DNA of 64,000 bases. Source: Tetragenococcus solitarius NBRC 100494. GTDB taxonomy: Bacteria; Bacillota; Bacilli; Lactobacillales; Enterococcaceae. The stretch lies in the NCBI RefSeq assembly GCF_001544195.1, contig NZ_BCPY01000004.1, positions 41,136 to 105,135 on the forward strand, read 5' to 3'. Under the pieces are notes generated by a model. It ran no database searches. It worked only from the letters and a program-made list of their open reading frames with translations, and had not been told where the DNA came from. Shown piece by piece: positions 1 to 7,941 of the stretch (within the stretch, counting starts at the first letter, position 1; each line of letters starts with the position of its first letter). The position numbers and the translations under genes are program-made.

Positions 1-789
1 CGTTTCCAGTGTACGAATCGTTGTGGTTCCTACAGCCACAATTCTTCCGCCCTTATTTTTCACTTGATTTAAACGATCCGCTGAATCTTTTGTCAAACGA
101 TAAAATTCACTATGCATATCATGATCTTCAATGTTTTCTACACTCACAGGACGGAAAGTTCCTAAACCGACATGTAAGGTTAGATAAACTAATTCAATCC
201 CTTTTTCCTGAATCTTGTTCAACAGTTCTTCGGTAAAATGCAGACCTGCGGTTGGTGCTGCGGCTGATCCGTTTTCTTTGGCATAAACCGTCTGATAACG
301 TTCTGGATCATCTAGTTTCTTTTTGATGTAAGGAGGTAAAGGCATCTCACCAAGAGACTCTAAAATTTCTAAAAAGATTCCTTCATAGCTAAAACGAATC
401 ATCCGACCTCCATGGTCCAGTTCCTCTTCGACAACGGCTTTTAGGCGACCATCGCCAAAACTAATCTGTGTCCCTACTTTTGCACGTTTGGCTGGTTTTA
501 CGAGTGTTTCCCAAAGGTCTCCTTCCGGATTATTTAATAGTAACACTTCCAAATGTCCACCTGTGTCTTCTTTTTCCCCATATAAACGAGCAGGCAAAAC
601 ACGAGTATTGTTCATCACTAAAGCATCCCCAGGATTTAATTCGTCAATAATGTCATAAAAATGTTTATCTTGAGTTTTCCCAGTTTTTGAGTCTAATACC
701 AGTAAGCGAGAACTTGCTCGATCGGTTAATGGCGTTTGTGCGATTAATTCTTCCGGTAAATCAAAATCGAAATCTTCTGTAGTTAACAT
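1..789 (-). CDS. queA: S-adenosylmethionine:tRNA ribosyltransferase-isomerase QueA (C-terminus cut by window edge)
   Basis: Reading the minus strand from an ATG at 789 gives a protein starting [18 protein letters not shown], followed by [10 protein letters not shown], the standard N-terminus of QueA. QueA transfers and isomerises the ribosyl group of S-adenosylmethionine onto preQ1-tRNA to form epoxyqueuosine in the tRNA wobble position. About 263 codons are visible. The family is roughly 340 residues long, so about 80 C-terminal residues lie beyond the left edge. The frame is open to base 1. The divergent opuC operon lies to the right. Confidence 0.95.
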   Translation of the reverse strand, partial: MLTTEDFDFDLPEELIAQTPLTDRASSRLLVLDSKTGKTQDKHFYDIIDELNPGDALVMNNTRVLPARLYGEKEDTGGHLEVLLLNNPEGDLWETLVKPAKRAKVGTQISFGDGRLKAVVEEELDHGGRMIRFSYEGIFLEILESLGEMPLPPYIKKKLDDPERYQTVYAKENGSAAAPTAGLHFTEELLNKIQEKGIELVYLTLHVGLGTFRPVSVENIEDHDMHSEFYRLTKDSADRLNQVKNKGGRIVAVGTTTIRTLET

Positions 790-822
790 TATTTTCACTC
801 TTTTCTAAACAATCTGTTACAT

Positions 823-850
823 ATTTTAGCACTTTTTTCTATCATATCAA
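823..850 (-). promoter_or_regulatory. Putative sigma-A promoter of queA
   Basis: On the minus strand TTGATA (845-850) and TAAAAT (823-828) are separated by 16 bases, about 35 bases before the queA ATG. The positions are seen directly; promoter function is inferred. Confidence 0.6.
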
Positions 851-857
851 AGGTGGC

Positions 858-886
858 TGACTTGTCTAAAAAAGTTGTGTTATAAT
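858..886 (+). promoter_or_regulatory. Putative promoter with extended -10, divergent from queA
   Basis: TGACTT (858-863) lies 17 bases before TATAAT (881-886), which is preceded by TG at -15/-14. A transcript starting here would have a leader of about 440 bases before opuCA, or would express the micro-ORF region around 1030-1121. Confidence 0.5.
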
Positions 887-1046
887 AAAGCTATAAAACT
901 ATATTATAACAAAATCAAAACGATTTAAAAATAGAGCAAGATATTTATTCGTCTCAAAAGTTTTATCCTGATATTGACCTATCTTTCACTCTTTAATGGT
1001 ATTAAATCAAAAGCGATATTAAACATCCCAAAGGAGGTGAGTTCAG

Positions 1047-1121
1047 CTGACAAAGAATTTGTTGTCCGCTTTTATTTATGATAGCTCATTTGTTAAAGAT
1101 AAGAAGAATACAATTGTTTGA
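1047..1121 (+). other. Micro-ORF with strong ribosome-binding site but non-ATG start (doubtful)
   Basis: Behind the ribosome-binding site at 1030-1039, a CTG at 1047 opens 24 codons ending in TGA at 1121 (LTKNLLSAFIYD, then SSFVKDKKN). The K-N-L-L-S stretch loosely recalls the N-terminus of Fst-type type I toxins, but no transmembrane helix follows. It may be a decayed toxin remnant, a leader peptide, or nothing. Confidence 0.15.
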
Positions 1122-1335
1122 ATTATCAAAATTATGCATATTTGCTTACAATATATAAGCAATAGATAAACGATATGTTCTTTTCTCTTGATATTTGTTC
1201 GTGAATTGTTCTTATAAAAACCTTTATTACAGCTGAATGTTTGTTTTTTGAGATTAACTGTTGTATTTTCTTCACTTTTTATGCATACTATATATTATAG
1301 ACGTAGCAAATAAAAAAAGTTTGAGGGTGGAAAAT

Positions 1336-2508
1336 TTGATTGAATTTCAAGATGTATCAAAAATCTACAAAGGCGGCAAAAAAGCCGTTGACGATATCTC
1401 TTTTACTGTTGAAACAGGGGAAATGATTTGTTTGATTGGTACAAGTGGAAGTGGAAAAACAACGTCTATGCGCATGATCAATCGTATGACTGATCCTACT
1501 AAAGGAAAAATTTTAATTGACGGTCAAGATATTACCGATATTAATCCTGTAGAATTGCGACGCAGGATCGGCTACGTCATTCAAAATATCGGGTTAATGC
1601 CACATATGACAATTCGGGATAACATCACCATTGTACCTAAGCTACTAAAGACGCCACAAGAAGAACGTAACAAGACTGCAAAACGTTTAATTAAATTAGT
1701 CGAGTTGCCAGAAGAAATGTTAGATCGTTACCCTAATGAATTATCTGGTGGGCAACAACAAAGAATTGGTGTAATTAGAGCGCTCGCAGCAGATCAAGAC
1801 ATCATTTTGATGGATGAGCCGTTTGGTGCTCTAGACCCTATTACTCGTGATTCCTTACAAGACTTGGTTAAGGATTTGAACAAACGTCTACAAAAAACGA
1901 TTATTTTTGTAACACATGATATGGACGAGGCTTTAAAATTAGCCGATCATGTGGCAATTATGAGCGAAGGGAAAGTCATCCAATATGATACGCCGGAAAA
2001 TATTTTACAACATCCTGCAAATGAATTTGTAGAAGAATTACTAGGCGAAGATCGCTTAATGCAAGCACGTCCTGATAATACCTTAGTAAAAGATGTGATG
2101 ACAACAGCCGTCACTATCACTTCAGAAAAATCATTACAAGAAGCAATCACTTTAATGCGCGAAAAACGAGTGGATACCTTACTTGTAACAGATAATCGTA
2201 AGATCTTAAAAGGATTTATCGATATCGAAACAATTAATCGACGAAATGATCATACAACTAGCGTAGGCGATATCATAAAAACAGATGTTTCCTCCGTAAA
2301 AGAAGACACGCTCTTACGTAATACTTTACAGCGTATCTTAAAACGCGGGTTAAAATATGTGCCCGTTGTTGATAATAACCAACGTGTTGTCGGCATCTTA
2401 ACACGAGCTTCATTGGTTGATATTATCTATGATGTATTATGGGGAGAAGAGCAATCGATTAGAGATGCTGTCGAGTCATTTAAGCCAGAAGAAACAGAGG
2501 AGGTCTAA
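1336..2508 (+). CDS. opuCA: Glycine betaine/carnitine/choline ABC transporter ATP-binding protein OpuCA
   Basis: ATPase of a compatible-solute importer. I chose the TTG at 1336 because GAGGGTGG (1323-1330) sits just upstream and the protein then begins MIEFQDVSKIYKGGKKAV, as in Bacillus OpuCA; the upstream in-frame extension is hydrophobic and unlike the family. About 390 residues: Walker A GTSGSGKTT near residue 38, signature LSGGQQQR, Walker B ILMDEPFGALDP, then two CBS domains in the C-terminal third. In Listeria and staphylococci the OpuCA CBS pair binds c-di-AMP, so the same control is likely here (inference). First gene of opuCA-CB-CC-CD; the next gene starts 3 bases after the stop. Confidence 0.95.
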   Translation: MIEFQDVSKIYKGGKKAVDDISFTVETGEMICLIGTSGSGKTTSMRMINRMTDPTKGKILIDGQDITDINPVELRRRIGYVIQNIGLMPHMTIRDNITIVPKLLKTPQEERNKTAKRLIKLVELPEEMLDRYPNELSGGQQQRIGVIRALAADQDIILMDEPFGALDPITRDSLQDLVKDLNKRLQKTIIFVTHDMDEALKLADHVAIMSEGKVIQYDTPENILQHPANEFVEELLGEDRLMQARPDNTLVKDVMTTAVTITSEKSLQEAITLMREKRVDTLLVTDNRKILKGFIDIETINRRNDHTTSVGDIIKTDVSSVKEDTLLRNTLQRILKRGLKYVPVVDNNQRVVGILTRASLVDIIYDVLWGEEQSIRDAVESFKPEETEEV

Positions 2509-2511
2509 ATT

Positions 2512-3153
2512 ATGCAAGCCTTCTTTTCAGAGTATGGATCTCAGTTAGCAAGTAATTTATTTGAACATATTATCATTTCATCTATTGCACTGCTTTTAGG
2601 TGCTTTAGTTGCCATTCCATTAGGTGTTTTACTAACAAGGACAGATCGTTTTGCTGGTATTGTCATCAGCACTGCGAGTGCTTTACAAACAATTCCTGCC
2701 TTAGCTCTTCTTACCTTGATGATTCCATTTCTTGGTGTTGGAAGAACGCCTGCGATCATTGCGCTCTTTATTTATTCCTTGTTACCGATTTTACGTAATA
2801 CCTATATTGGTATGAAAAATGTCGATCCAAATTATATCGATGTAGCTAAAGGCATGGGTATGACAAATTTCCAGTCCATTATAAGTGTCGAATTACCCAT
2901 TTCGGTACCCACGATAATGGCCGGCGTACGTTTAGCCGCTACCTACGTTATCGCTTGGGCAACATTAGCTTCTTATATTGGCGCTGGAGGTTTAGGTGTT
3001 TTGATTTTTAGTGGTCTGGATAATTATCAGCCAGAACTTATTATTGGTGGTACCGTTCCTGCTATTTTACTAGCAATAATCGTGGATTACTTGTTAGAAA
3101 AATTAGAAACATTCCTTACTCCAATTTCCTTAAGGGGGGGAAGTGAGCAATGA
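2512..3153 (+). CDS. opuCB: Compatible-solute ABC transporter permease OpuCB
   Basis: Integral membrane permease of 213 residues with about five to six transmembrane segments and the BPD_transp_1 EAA-like loop (DVAKGMGMTNFQSIISVELP). It forms the membrane channel together with OpuCD. AGAGGAGG precedes the ATG. Its stop overlaps the start of opuCC by four bases (ATGA), so the two are probably translationally coupled. It could be named by homology to ProW or OpuBB, but the four-gene order ATPase, permease, binding protein, permease favours OpuC. Confidence 0.93.
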   Translation: MQAFFSEYGSQLASNLFEHIIISSIALLLGALVAIPLGVLLTRTDRFAGIVISTASALQTIPALALLTLMIPFLGVGRTPAIIALFIYSLLPILRNTYIGMKNVDPNYIDVAKGMGMTNFQSIISVELPISVPTIMAGVRLAATYVIAWATLASYIGAGGLGVLIFSGLDNYQPELIIGGTVPAILLAIIVDYLLEKLETFLTPISLRGGSEQ

Positions 3154-4070
3154 AAAAAATAAAAAATTTGATTTTATTTTTAGGTGGACTACTTTTACTG
3201 GCTGGTTGTTCTTTTCCTGGCTTAGCTTCCAATCAATCAGAAGATACAGTGGCAATTACTGGTGGTATCACTACTGAATCACAAATTTTAGCAAGTATGG
3301 TCGCCGATATGGTTGAACATTATACTGATAAACAAACAACTATTATCAATAACTTAGGAACAACCAACATTAATCATGAAGCAATGATGAATGGCGATGC
3401 AGATATCTCGTCTACCCGCTATACTGGAACAGACGTTGCTTCAACATTACTTTTACCACCAGAAAAAGATCCAGCTAAAGCGTTAAAACTTGTCCAAAAA
3501 GAATTTAAAGAAAGATACAACCAAGACTGGCTAGCTTCATATGGTTTTGACAATACTTATGTTTTCTTAGTGCGTAAAGACACAGCTGAAAAATACAACT
3601 TAAAAACAGTCAGCGATCTTAAAGATGTTGCTGGTGAGTTAAAAGTGGGAGCTGACCGAGCGTGGATGACGCGCGAAGGTGATGGCTACCCAGGATTTAC
3701 AAAAGAGTATGGATTTAAATTTGATTCCATTTATCCGATGCAAATTGGTTTAGTTTATGACGCTGTAGCAGCTCACCGTATGGATGTCGTACTAGGTTAT
3801 TCAACAGATGGCCGAATTGCAAGTTATGATCTTGTCATGTTGGAAGATGATCGACAATATTTCCCACCGTATGATGCATCTCCTATTATAAATGACGAAT
3901 TAGCCCAAAGAGACCCAGAAGTAAAAGATGCTCTTGGTCGGCTTGCTGGAAAGATTGATACAGAAACCATGCAGAAACTAAACTATCAATCAGACAATAA
4001 CTTAGTCGAACCATCGATTGTAGCTGAACGTTTCTTAGAACAACACAATTATTTTGAAGATGAGGAGTGA
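3150..4070 (+). CDS. opuCC: Osmoprotectant-binding lipoprotein OpuCC
   Basis: Extracellular substrate-binding protein of 306 residues (OpuAC family). A lipoprotein signal with lipobox LAGC places the lipidated cysteine at residue 20, so it is tethered to the outer face of the membrane. The mature domain begins near DTVAITGGITTESQILASM and has the conserved TGTDVAS and DAVAAHRMDVVLGYSTDGRI stretches of glycine betaine/carnitine/choline binders. It overlaps opuCB by four bases and is followed six bases later by opuCD. Substrate preference (betaine, carnitine or choline) cannot be told from sequence alone. Confidence 0.93.
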   Translation: MKKIKNLILFLGGLLLLAGCSFPGLASNQSEDTVAITGGITTESQILASMVADMVEHYTDKQTTIINNLGTTNINHEAMMNGDADISSTRYTGTDVASTLLLPPEKDPAKALKLVQKEFKERYNQDWLASYGFDNTYVFLVRKDTAEKYNLKTVSDLKDVAGELKVGADRAWMTREGDGYPGFTKEYGFKFDSIYPMQIGLVYDAVAAHRMDVVLGYSTDGRIASYDLVMLEDDRQYFPPYDASPIINDELAQRDPEVKDALGRLAGKIDTETMQKLNYQSDNNLVEPSIVAERFLEQHNYFEDEE

Positions 4071-4076
4071 TGGAAA

Positions 4077-4748
4077 ATGGATATGAGTCAAATGAACTTA
4101 GTGCAGCAATTTATTTATTACTTTCAAGAAAATGGAAGTTACGTTTTCTCTCAATTTGTTCGTCACTTCTTAATCTCAATTTATGGAGTGATATTTGCTG
4201 CGATAATTGGTATTCCAATCGGAATTATCATTGCAAGACGTACCACTTTAGCTAGCTGGGTCGTTCGAGTTGCCAATATTATTCAAACAGTTCCTCAATT
4301 AGCTATGGTGTCTATCTTGATGTTTGCTTTTGGTCTAGGTGTCAACGTCGTCATCATTACCGTATTTCTATATTCTTTATTACCGATTATAAAAAATACG
4401 TATACAGGAATGACGCAAGTAGATAAAAACGTCCTAGATGTCGGAAAAGGTATGGGAATGACCGCATGGCAACGCCTCTTTATGATTGAATTGCCTTTAG
4501 CCATTTCTGTTATTATGGCGGGATTAAGAAATGCTCTAGTGGTGGCCATTGGAATTACTGCGATTGGTACCTTTGTAGGCGCTGGTGGCCTAGGAGATAT
4601 TATTGTCCGCGGAACCAATGCTACTGATGGTGCTGCGATTATTTTAGCCGGAGCTTTACCGACTGCTCTAATGTCAATTTTAACAGACTGGCTATTAGGA
4701 ATGATCGAACAACGTTTAGACCCATCCAGTCGTACTAGCAAAAGTTAA
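4077..4748 (+). CDS. opuCD: Compatible-solute ABC transporter permease OpuCD
   Basis: Second permease of the importer, 223 residues. The regions LYSLLPIIKNTYTGM, the EAA-like loop DVGKGMGMTAWQRLFMIELP and GITAIGTFVGAGGLGDIIVRG match Bacillus OpuCD closely. I chose ATG 4077 because GAGGAGTGA lies 8 to 16 bases upstream; another in-frame ATG at 4083 is possible. Last gene of the operon, followed by a strong terminator. Confidence 0.93.
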   Translation: MDMSQMNLVQQFIYYFQENGSYVFSQFVRHFLISIYGVIFAAIIGIPIGIIIARRTTLASWVVRVANIIQTVPQLAMVSILMFAFGLGVNVVIITVFLYSLLPIIKNTYTGMTQVDKNVLDVGKGMGMTAWQRLFMIELPLAISVIMAGLRNALVVAIGITAIGTFVGAGGLGDIIVRGTNATDGAAIILAGALPTALMSILTDWLLGMIEQRLDPSSRTSKS

Positions 4749-4778
4749 ATACGATTTTAAAAGCAAGTAAGCAAAAAA

Positions 4779-4830
4779 TGGACGTTACACATATTTTCTT
4801 TACGGAAAACTGTGTAACGTCCTATTTTTA
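4779..4830. terminator. Bidirectional terminator between opuCD and proC
   Basis: Arms GGACGTTACACA (4780-4791) and TGTGTAACGTCC (4811-4822) form a perfect 12-bp stem, with a T-rich run after it on the plus strand and an A-rich stretch before it, so it can serve both converging operons. Confidence 0.9.
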
Positions 4831-5640
4831 TTTTTCTTCGCTCATCTGACGATTTTTTTGGGCAGCAGCTTCAACTGCCTTTATCACACTTGCACGAAAA
4901 TTACTCATTTCTAGAGATTGAACAGCTGCAATGGTGGTTCCCTTAGGAGAAGTTACCATATCTTTTAGTTCAGCTGGATGTTTTCCAGTTTCTTCTACCA
5001 TTTTAGCTGCCCCTAACACTGCTTGGGCTGCAAATTCATATGCATCATTTCGCGATAAACCTTGCGCAACAGCACCATCAGCCAACGCTTCAATAAACAA
5101 GTAAACATAGGCCGGTGCCGAACCAGAAACGCCTACAACTGCATCAATAAGCTGTTCAGAAACAACTTTGGCTTTCCCAAATTTGTTAAAGACCTCTAGC
5201 ACAAGCTGTACTTCTTCTTTAGTAGTAAGATTATTGGGCGAAATAGATGACATTGCCTGATTAACCATTGCCGGTGTATTGGGTATAGCTCGAATAATTT
5301 TATGTGGTCCTGTTAAGTCTGTAATTTGCCTGATACTTATGCCAGCAGCCAGTGAAACAAGTACATGTTCTTCTCGTAAATACTTTTTCACTTGAGGAAG
5401 GATTTGTGTTAACACTGCTGGTTTCACTGCTAAAATAACTAAATCGCTTTTTTCAAATAAATCTTTCTCATTTAAAATCGGCTGAATACCGTATTCCTCT
5501 TCAAGCTTTTGCAAAGTAGGTTCATAGCGATGATTATAAACATAAATTTCTTCTTTTTTATAAAACCCTGAACTAATAAGGCCAGCAATAATAGCCTGCG
5601 CCATGTTTCCTGCTCCGTAAAAACTAATCGTATGTGTCAC
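4828..5640 (-). CDS. proC: Pyrroline-5-carboxylate reductase
   Basis: Catalyses the last step of proline synthesis, reducing pyrroline-5-carboxylate with NAD(P)H. N-terminal Rossmann motif FYGAGNMAQAI and the C-terminal dimerisation signature VVGVSGSAPAYVYLFIEAL are present; about 270 residues is family length. I prefer the GTG at 5640 (MTHTISFYG) because AAAGGAG ends about 8 bases upstream; the earlier GTG at 5649 would abut that site. It follows the small membrane-protein gene by five bases and is probably the last gene of the alr-mazF operon. Proline is also an osmolyte, which fits the neighbouring opuC genes, though that link is inference. Confidence 0.93.
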   Translation of the reverse strand: MTHTISFYGAGNMAQAIIAGLISSGFYKKEEIYVYNHRYEPTLQKLEEEYGIQPILNEKDLFEKSDLVILAVKPAVLTQILPQVKKYLREEHVLVSLAAGISIRQITDLTGPHKIIRAIPNTPAMVNQAMSSISPNNLTTKEEVQLVLEVFNKFGKAKVVSEQLIDAVVGVSGSAPAYVYLFIEALADGAVAQGLSRNDAYEFAAQAVLGAAKMVEETGKHPAELKDMVTSPKGTTIAAVQSLEMSNFRASVIKAVEAAAQKNRQMSEEK

Positions 5641-5645
5641 TTTCT

Positions 5646-5936
5646 TCACTCCTTTGTTTTAAACGATAATACTTTTCCTTCTTCAGCATGTAAATACCCT
5701 CTTTGTGGTACTTGTAAACGTAAATATAATGAAAAATCTAGTTCGAGGATAATTTCTTTTTCTCCTTGCTGAAAAATCCCATAAAATTTTCCTAAATCTT
5801 CCGCCTTTTTCTTTGTCACTAGTAAATAATAGCCGCGAATTATTTGCTTGTTTGCTTTAAGTAAAAATCGTTGAATCTTTTTATAAATAAACAACAATAA
5901 TAGACCCACTGTGAGAGTGACAACAAGATAACCCAA
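5646..5936 (-). CDS. Small membrane-anchored protein, DUF2500-like
   Basis: 96 residues with one N-terminal transmembrane helix (GYLVVTLTVGLLLLFIY), then a basic stretch and a small beta-rich domain ending in LQVPQRGYLHAEEGKVLSF. This layout resembles DUF2500 proteins, but the match is from memory and weak. The start is TTG at 5936 with AGGTG seven bases upstream. It lies between mazF and proC in the same direction with short gaps (17 and 5 bases). Function unknown. Confidence 0.7.
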   Translation of the reverse strand: MGYLVVTLTVGLLLLFIYKKIQRFLLKANKQIIRGYYLLVTKKKAEDLGKFYGIFQQGEKEIILELDFSLYLRLQVPQRGYLHAEEGKVLSFKTKE

Positions 5937-5953
5937 GTTTTCACCTGCTTTTT

Positions 5954-6325
5954 TTATGTACTGAGCCCTTTTTCATTCACAACAACGTCGATGCCCACAC
6001 TGATTTTTAATGCTTCATTGGCCTTTTCCATCGTTTCCTCTTCTAATACACAGACTCTTTCCTTGAGCCGTGTTTTATCAATCGTTCGAATCTGCTCTAG
6101 TAAAATTACCGAGTCTTTATCTAACCCTTTGGGCGTTTTCTCAATATCAATGTGTGTAGGTAATTTTGATTTTTCCATTTTTGCTGTTACAGCAGCGACA
6201 ATGACAGTCGGGCTAAAATAATTTCCCAAATCATTGGAAATAACTAGAACAGGACGGACACCTCCTTGTTCAGAACCTACAATTGGAGATAAATCTGCAT
6301 AATAAATCTCTCCTCGTTTTATCAT
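5954..6325 (-). CDS. mazF: MazF/PemK-family endoribonuclease toxin
   Basis: Toxin of the MazF (NdoA) family, a sequence-specific mRNA interferase. The protein [32 protein letters not shown], with LPTHIDI and [11 protein letters not shown], is diagnostic and about 123 residues long. ATG starts at 6334, 6331 and 6325 are all possible; 6325 gives the canonical MIKRG N-terminus with AGGAAAGAG suitably placed. It sits immediately after alr (5-base gap), the same place as in enterococci and next to alr as in Bacillus. I find no mazE-like antitoxin ORF in the gap, so the cognate antitoxin, if any, is not adjacent. Confidence 0.93.
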   Translation of the reverse strand: MIKRGEIYYADLSPIVGSEQGGVRPVLVISNDLGNYFSPTVIVAAVTAKMEKSKLPTHIDIEKTPKGLDKDSVILLEQIRTIDKTRLKERVCVLEEETMEKANEALKISVGIDVVVNEKGLST

Positions 6326-6330
6326 AGACA

Positions 6331-7446
6331 TCATCTCTTTCCTACATATTCTCTTGGTACACGTCTTGAAATTAAGCAAGCCACTTCATAATTAATCGTG
6401 CCTTCATATGTAGCGACATCTTGCAAAGTAATTTCTTTTGTCCCTTGTTTTCCGACTAAAGTCACTTTCGTACCTTCTGCTATTTTCCTTGGTAAACGTA
6501 CCATAATTTGATCCATACAGACACGACCAACAACTTCACAAGCTTCTTCTTCTATTAGTACATGAAATCCTTGCATTCTGCGAGTATACCCATCTGCGTA
6601 ACCAATTGGTATGGTAGCAATCCATTCCTCTTGGCTTGTCTCATAAGTTTTCCCATAACCAATCCCGTACCCCTTAGGCAGCTTTTTGGTTTGCACAATT
6701 TCAGACACTAAAGAAAGAGCTGGTTGTAAGGGATAAGTTGGCTTAAGAGCAGTTCCTGACGGATTCAAGCCATACATTGCTATGCCTAAACGTACCATAT
6801 TACCGACATCGTGATGCCACATTGCAGTTGCACTATTAGCAGTATGAATATATTTAGGCTGGTAAGGTAATGATGCTAATATCTCATTGAAACATTGACT
6901 TTGCGCCTGAAAATATTGTGTATCCGCTTGGTCAGCTGTGGAAAAGTGAGTGAAAATTCCTTCCCAATGGAAATGTTCATTTTTTTCAATCACTTTTATC
7001 GCTTGGTTCACTTCTTCAGAGCTTAAAAAACCGATCCGTCCCATGCCAGTATCAGCCTTTATATGTATACGAAGCACTAAAGATGTATTTGCTAAGTAAC
7101 TAGCAGCTTCTTTTAACCAACTGATTTCGGCTACGGGTACAGATAGATTATAAACAGCCGCTAATTTTGCATCTGCTGGCGCGATAAGTCCTAAAATAAG
7201 GATTGGTTGTGTAAACCCACTATGTCGCAGCTCCAGTGCCTCATCAAGGGTAGCAGTGCAAAGGCCTTGTACTCCTGCTTGTAAAGCAGCTTTGGCCACA
7301 GGGATTGCTCCGTGTCCATAACCATCTGCTTTAACCACGGCAAAAATTTCCTTGTCTGCATGTCGCTTTTTTTCTTGCGCTATGTTTTGTCGAATCGCAT
7401 CCAAATCAACCACAGCTTTTGTTGGACGATGATACGAAGTAGTCAA
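6331..7446 (-). CDS. alr: Alanine racemase
   Basis: PLP enzyme converting L-Ala to D-Ala for peptidoglycan and teichoic acids. 371 residues. The N-terminal barrel carries the PLP lysine in [12 protein letters not shown]; the catalytic tyrosine region and C-terminal beta domain include [11 protein letters not shown] and [10 protein letters not shown]. The start is TTG at 7446 preceded by GAAGGAAAAGG. It follows acpS and precedes mazF on the same strand, and it supplies D-Ala to Ddl encoded a few kilobases upstream. Confidence 0.95.
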   Translation of the reverse strand: MTTSYHRPTKAVVDLDAIRQNIAQEKKRHADKEIFAVVKADGYGHGAIPVAKAALQAGVQGLCTATLDEALELRHSGFTQPILILGLIAPADAKLAAVYNLSVPVAEISWLKEAASYLANTSLVLRIHIKADTGMGRIGFLSSEEVNQAIKVIEKNEHFHWEGIFTHFSTADQADTQYFQAQSQCFNEILASLPYQPKYIHTANSATAMWHHDVGNMVRLGIAMYGLNPSGTALKPTYPLQPALSLVSEIVQTKKLPKGYGIGYGKTYETSQEEWIATIPIGYADGYTRRMQGFHVLIEEEACEVVGRVCMDQIMVRLPRKIAEGTKVTLVGKQGTKEITLQDVATYEGTINYEVACLISRRVPREYVGKR

Positions 7447-7467
7447 TACCTTTTCCTTCTTTCTATC

Positions 7468-7821
7468 CTATCTCTCCAAAATAATTTGTGCTAAAGCCAG
7501 CTCATCTGTATGAGTAATGGAGACAAATACTTTCCCTTTTTCAAAGGGGGAAGCAGTCACCATGGGGGCTCCAACTGAGTTAGGCAAAATTTCAATTTCT
7601 TGAAAGGAAACCTTCCCTATGCCTGTTCCCCAAGCTTTTGAGAAAGCCTCTTTGCAGGCATAACGGCCACCTAAAAACTCAACCTGACGCTTAACACTTA
7701 GTTGTGAAAATATTTCTTCTTCCTTTTTCGTTAGAATACGATTGATTAGTTTTGGCTTTTTGTTAATCATCGTTTGAATACGAACTAATTCAACAGCGTC
7801 TAACCCGATACCATAAATCAT
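7468..7821 (-). CDS. acpS: Holo-[acyl-carrier-protein] synthase
   Basis: Transfers 4'-phosphopantetheine from CoA to apo-ACP. 117 residues, usual AcpS length. Motifs GIGLDAVEL near the N-terminus, FLGGRYACKEAFSKA in the middle and VSITHTDELALAQ near the C-terminus are all family signatures, including the metal-binding Asp and Glu. I placed the start at ATG 7821 (MIYGIGLD), trimming an upstream in-frame extension that runs into the terminator palindrome. The gap to alr is 21 bases. Confidence 0.94.
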   Translation of the reverse strand: MIYGIGLDAVELVRIQTMINKKPKLINRILTKKEEEIFSQLSVKRQVEFLGGRYACKEAFSKAWGTGIGKVSFQEIEILPNSVGAPMVTASPFEKGKVFVSITHTDELALAQIILER

Positions 7822-7901
7822 CTTATTTACTCTTTTCTTAGAATTTACACTTATTTTATCAAATTTTTTTGAAAAACTATAGAAAATTTGTGCCAAAACA
7901 A

Positions 7902-7939
7902 AAAAATGATTGAGAAATTTAAATTTCTCAATCATTTTT
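7902..7939 (-). terminator. Terminator downstream of cshA
   Basis: A perfect 38-base palindrome: arms with core TGATTGAGAAATTT (7907-7920) and its exact complement, flanked by A and T runs. It separates cshA from acpS and could act on both strands. Confidence 0.85.
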
Positions 7940-7941
7940 GC

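Larger units (their letters stand above)
790..1335. other. Long AT-rich intergenic region between queA and opuC
   Basis: About 545 bases with no convincing annotated gene. It holds the queA promoter, a divergent extended -10 promoter (858-886), a near-consensus ribosome-binding site AAAGGAGGTG at 1030-1039 with no ATG behind it, and at least one weak promoter candidate nearer opuCA (TTGATA and TTATAA about 18 bases apart around 1188-1217). I found no known riboswitch consensus here. The length may reflect osmotic control of opuC, which is inference. Confidence 0.5.

Noticed and set aside
1261..1335. Upstream extension of opuCA
   Set aside because: The extra residues are hydrophobic and unlike the family, and the ribosome-binding site fits the TTG at 1336.
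4295..4741. 148-residue ORF antisense to opuCD
   Set aside because: Shadow of a well-supported gene; no ribosome-binding site and no recognisable domain.
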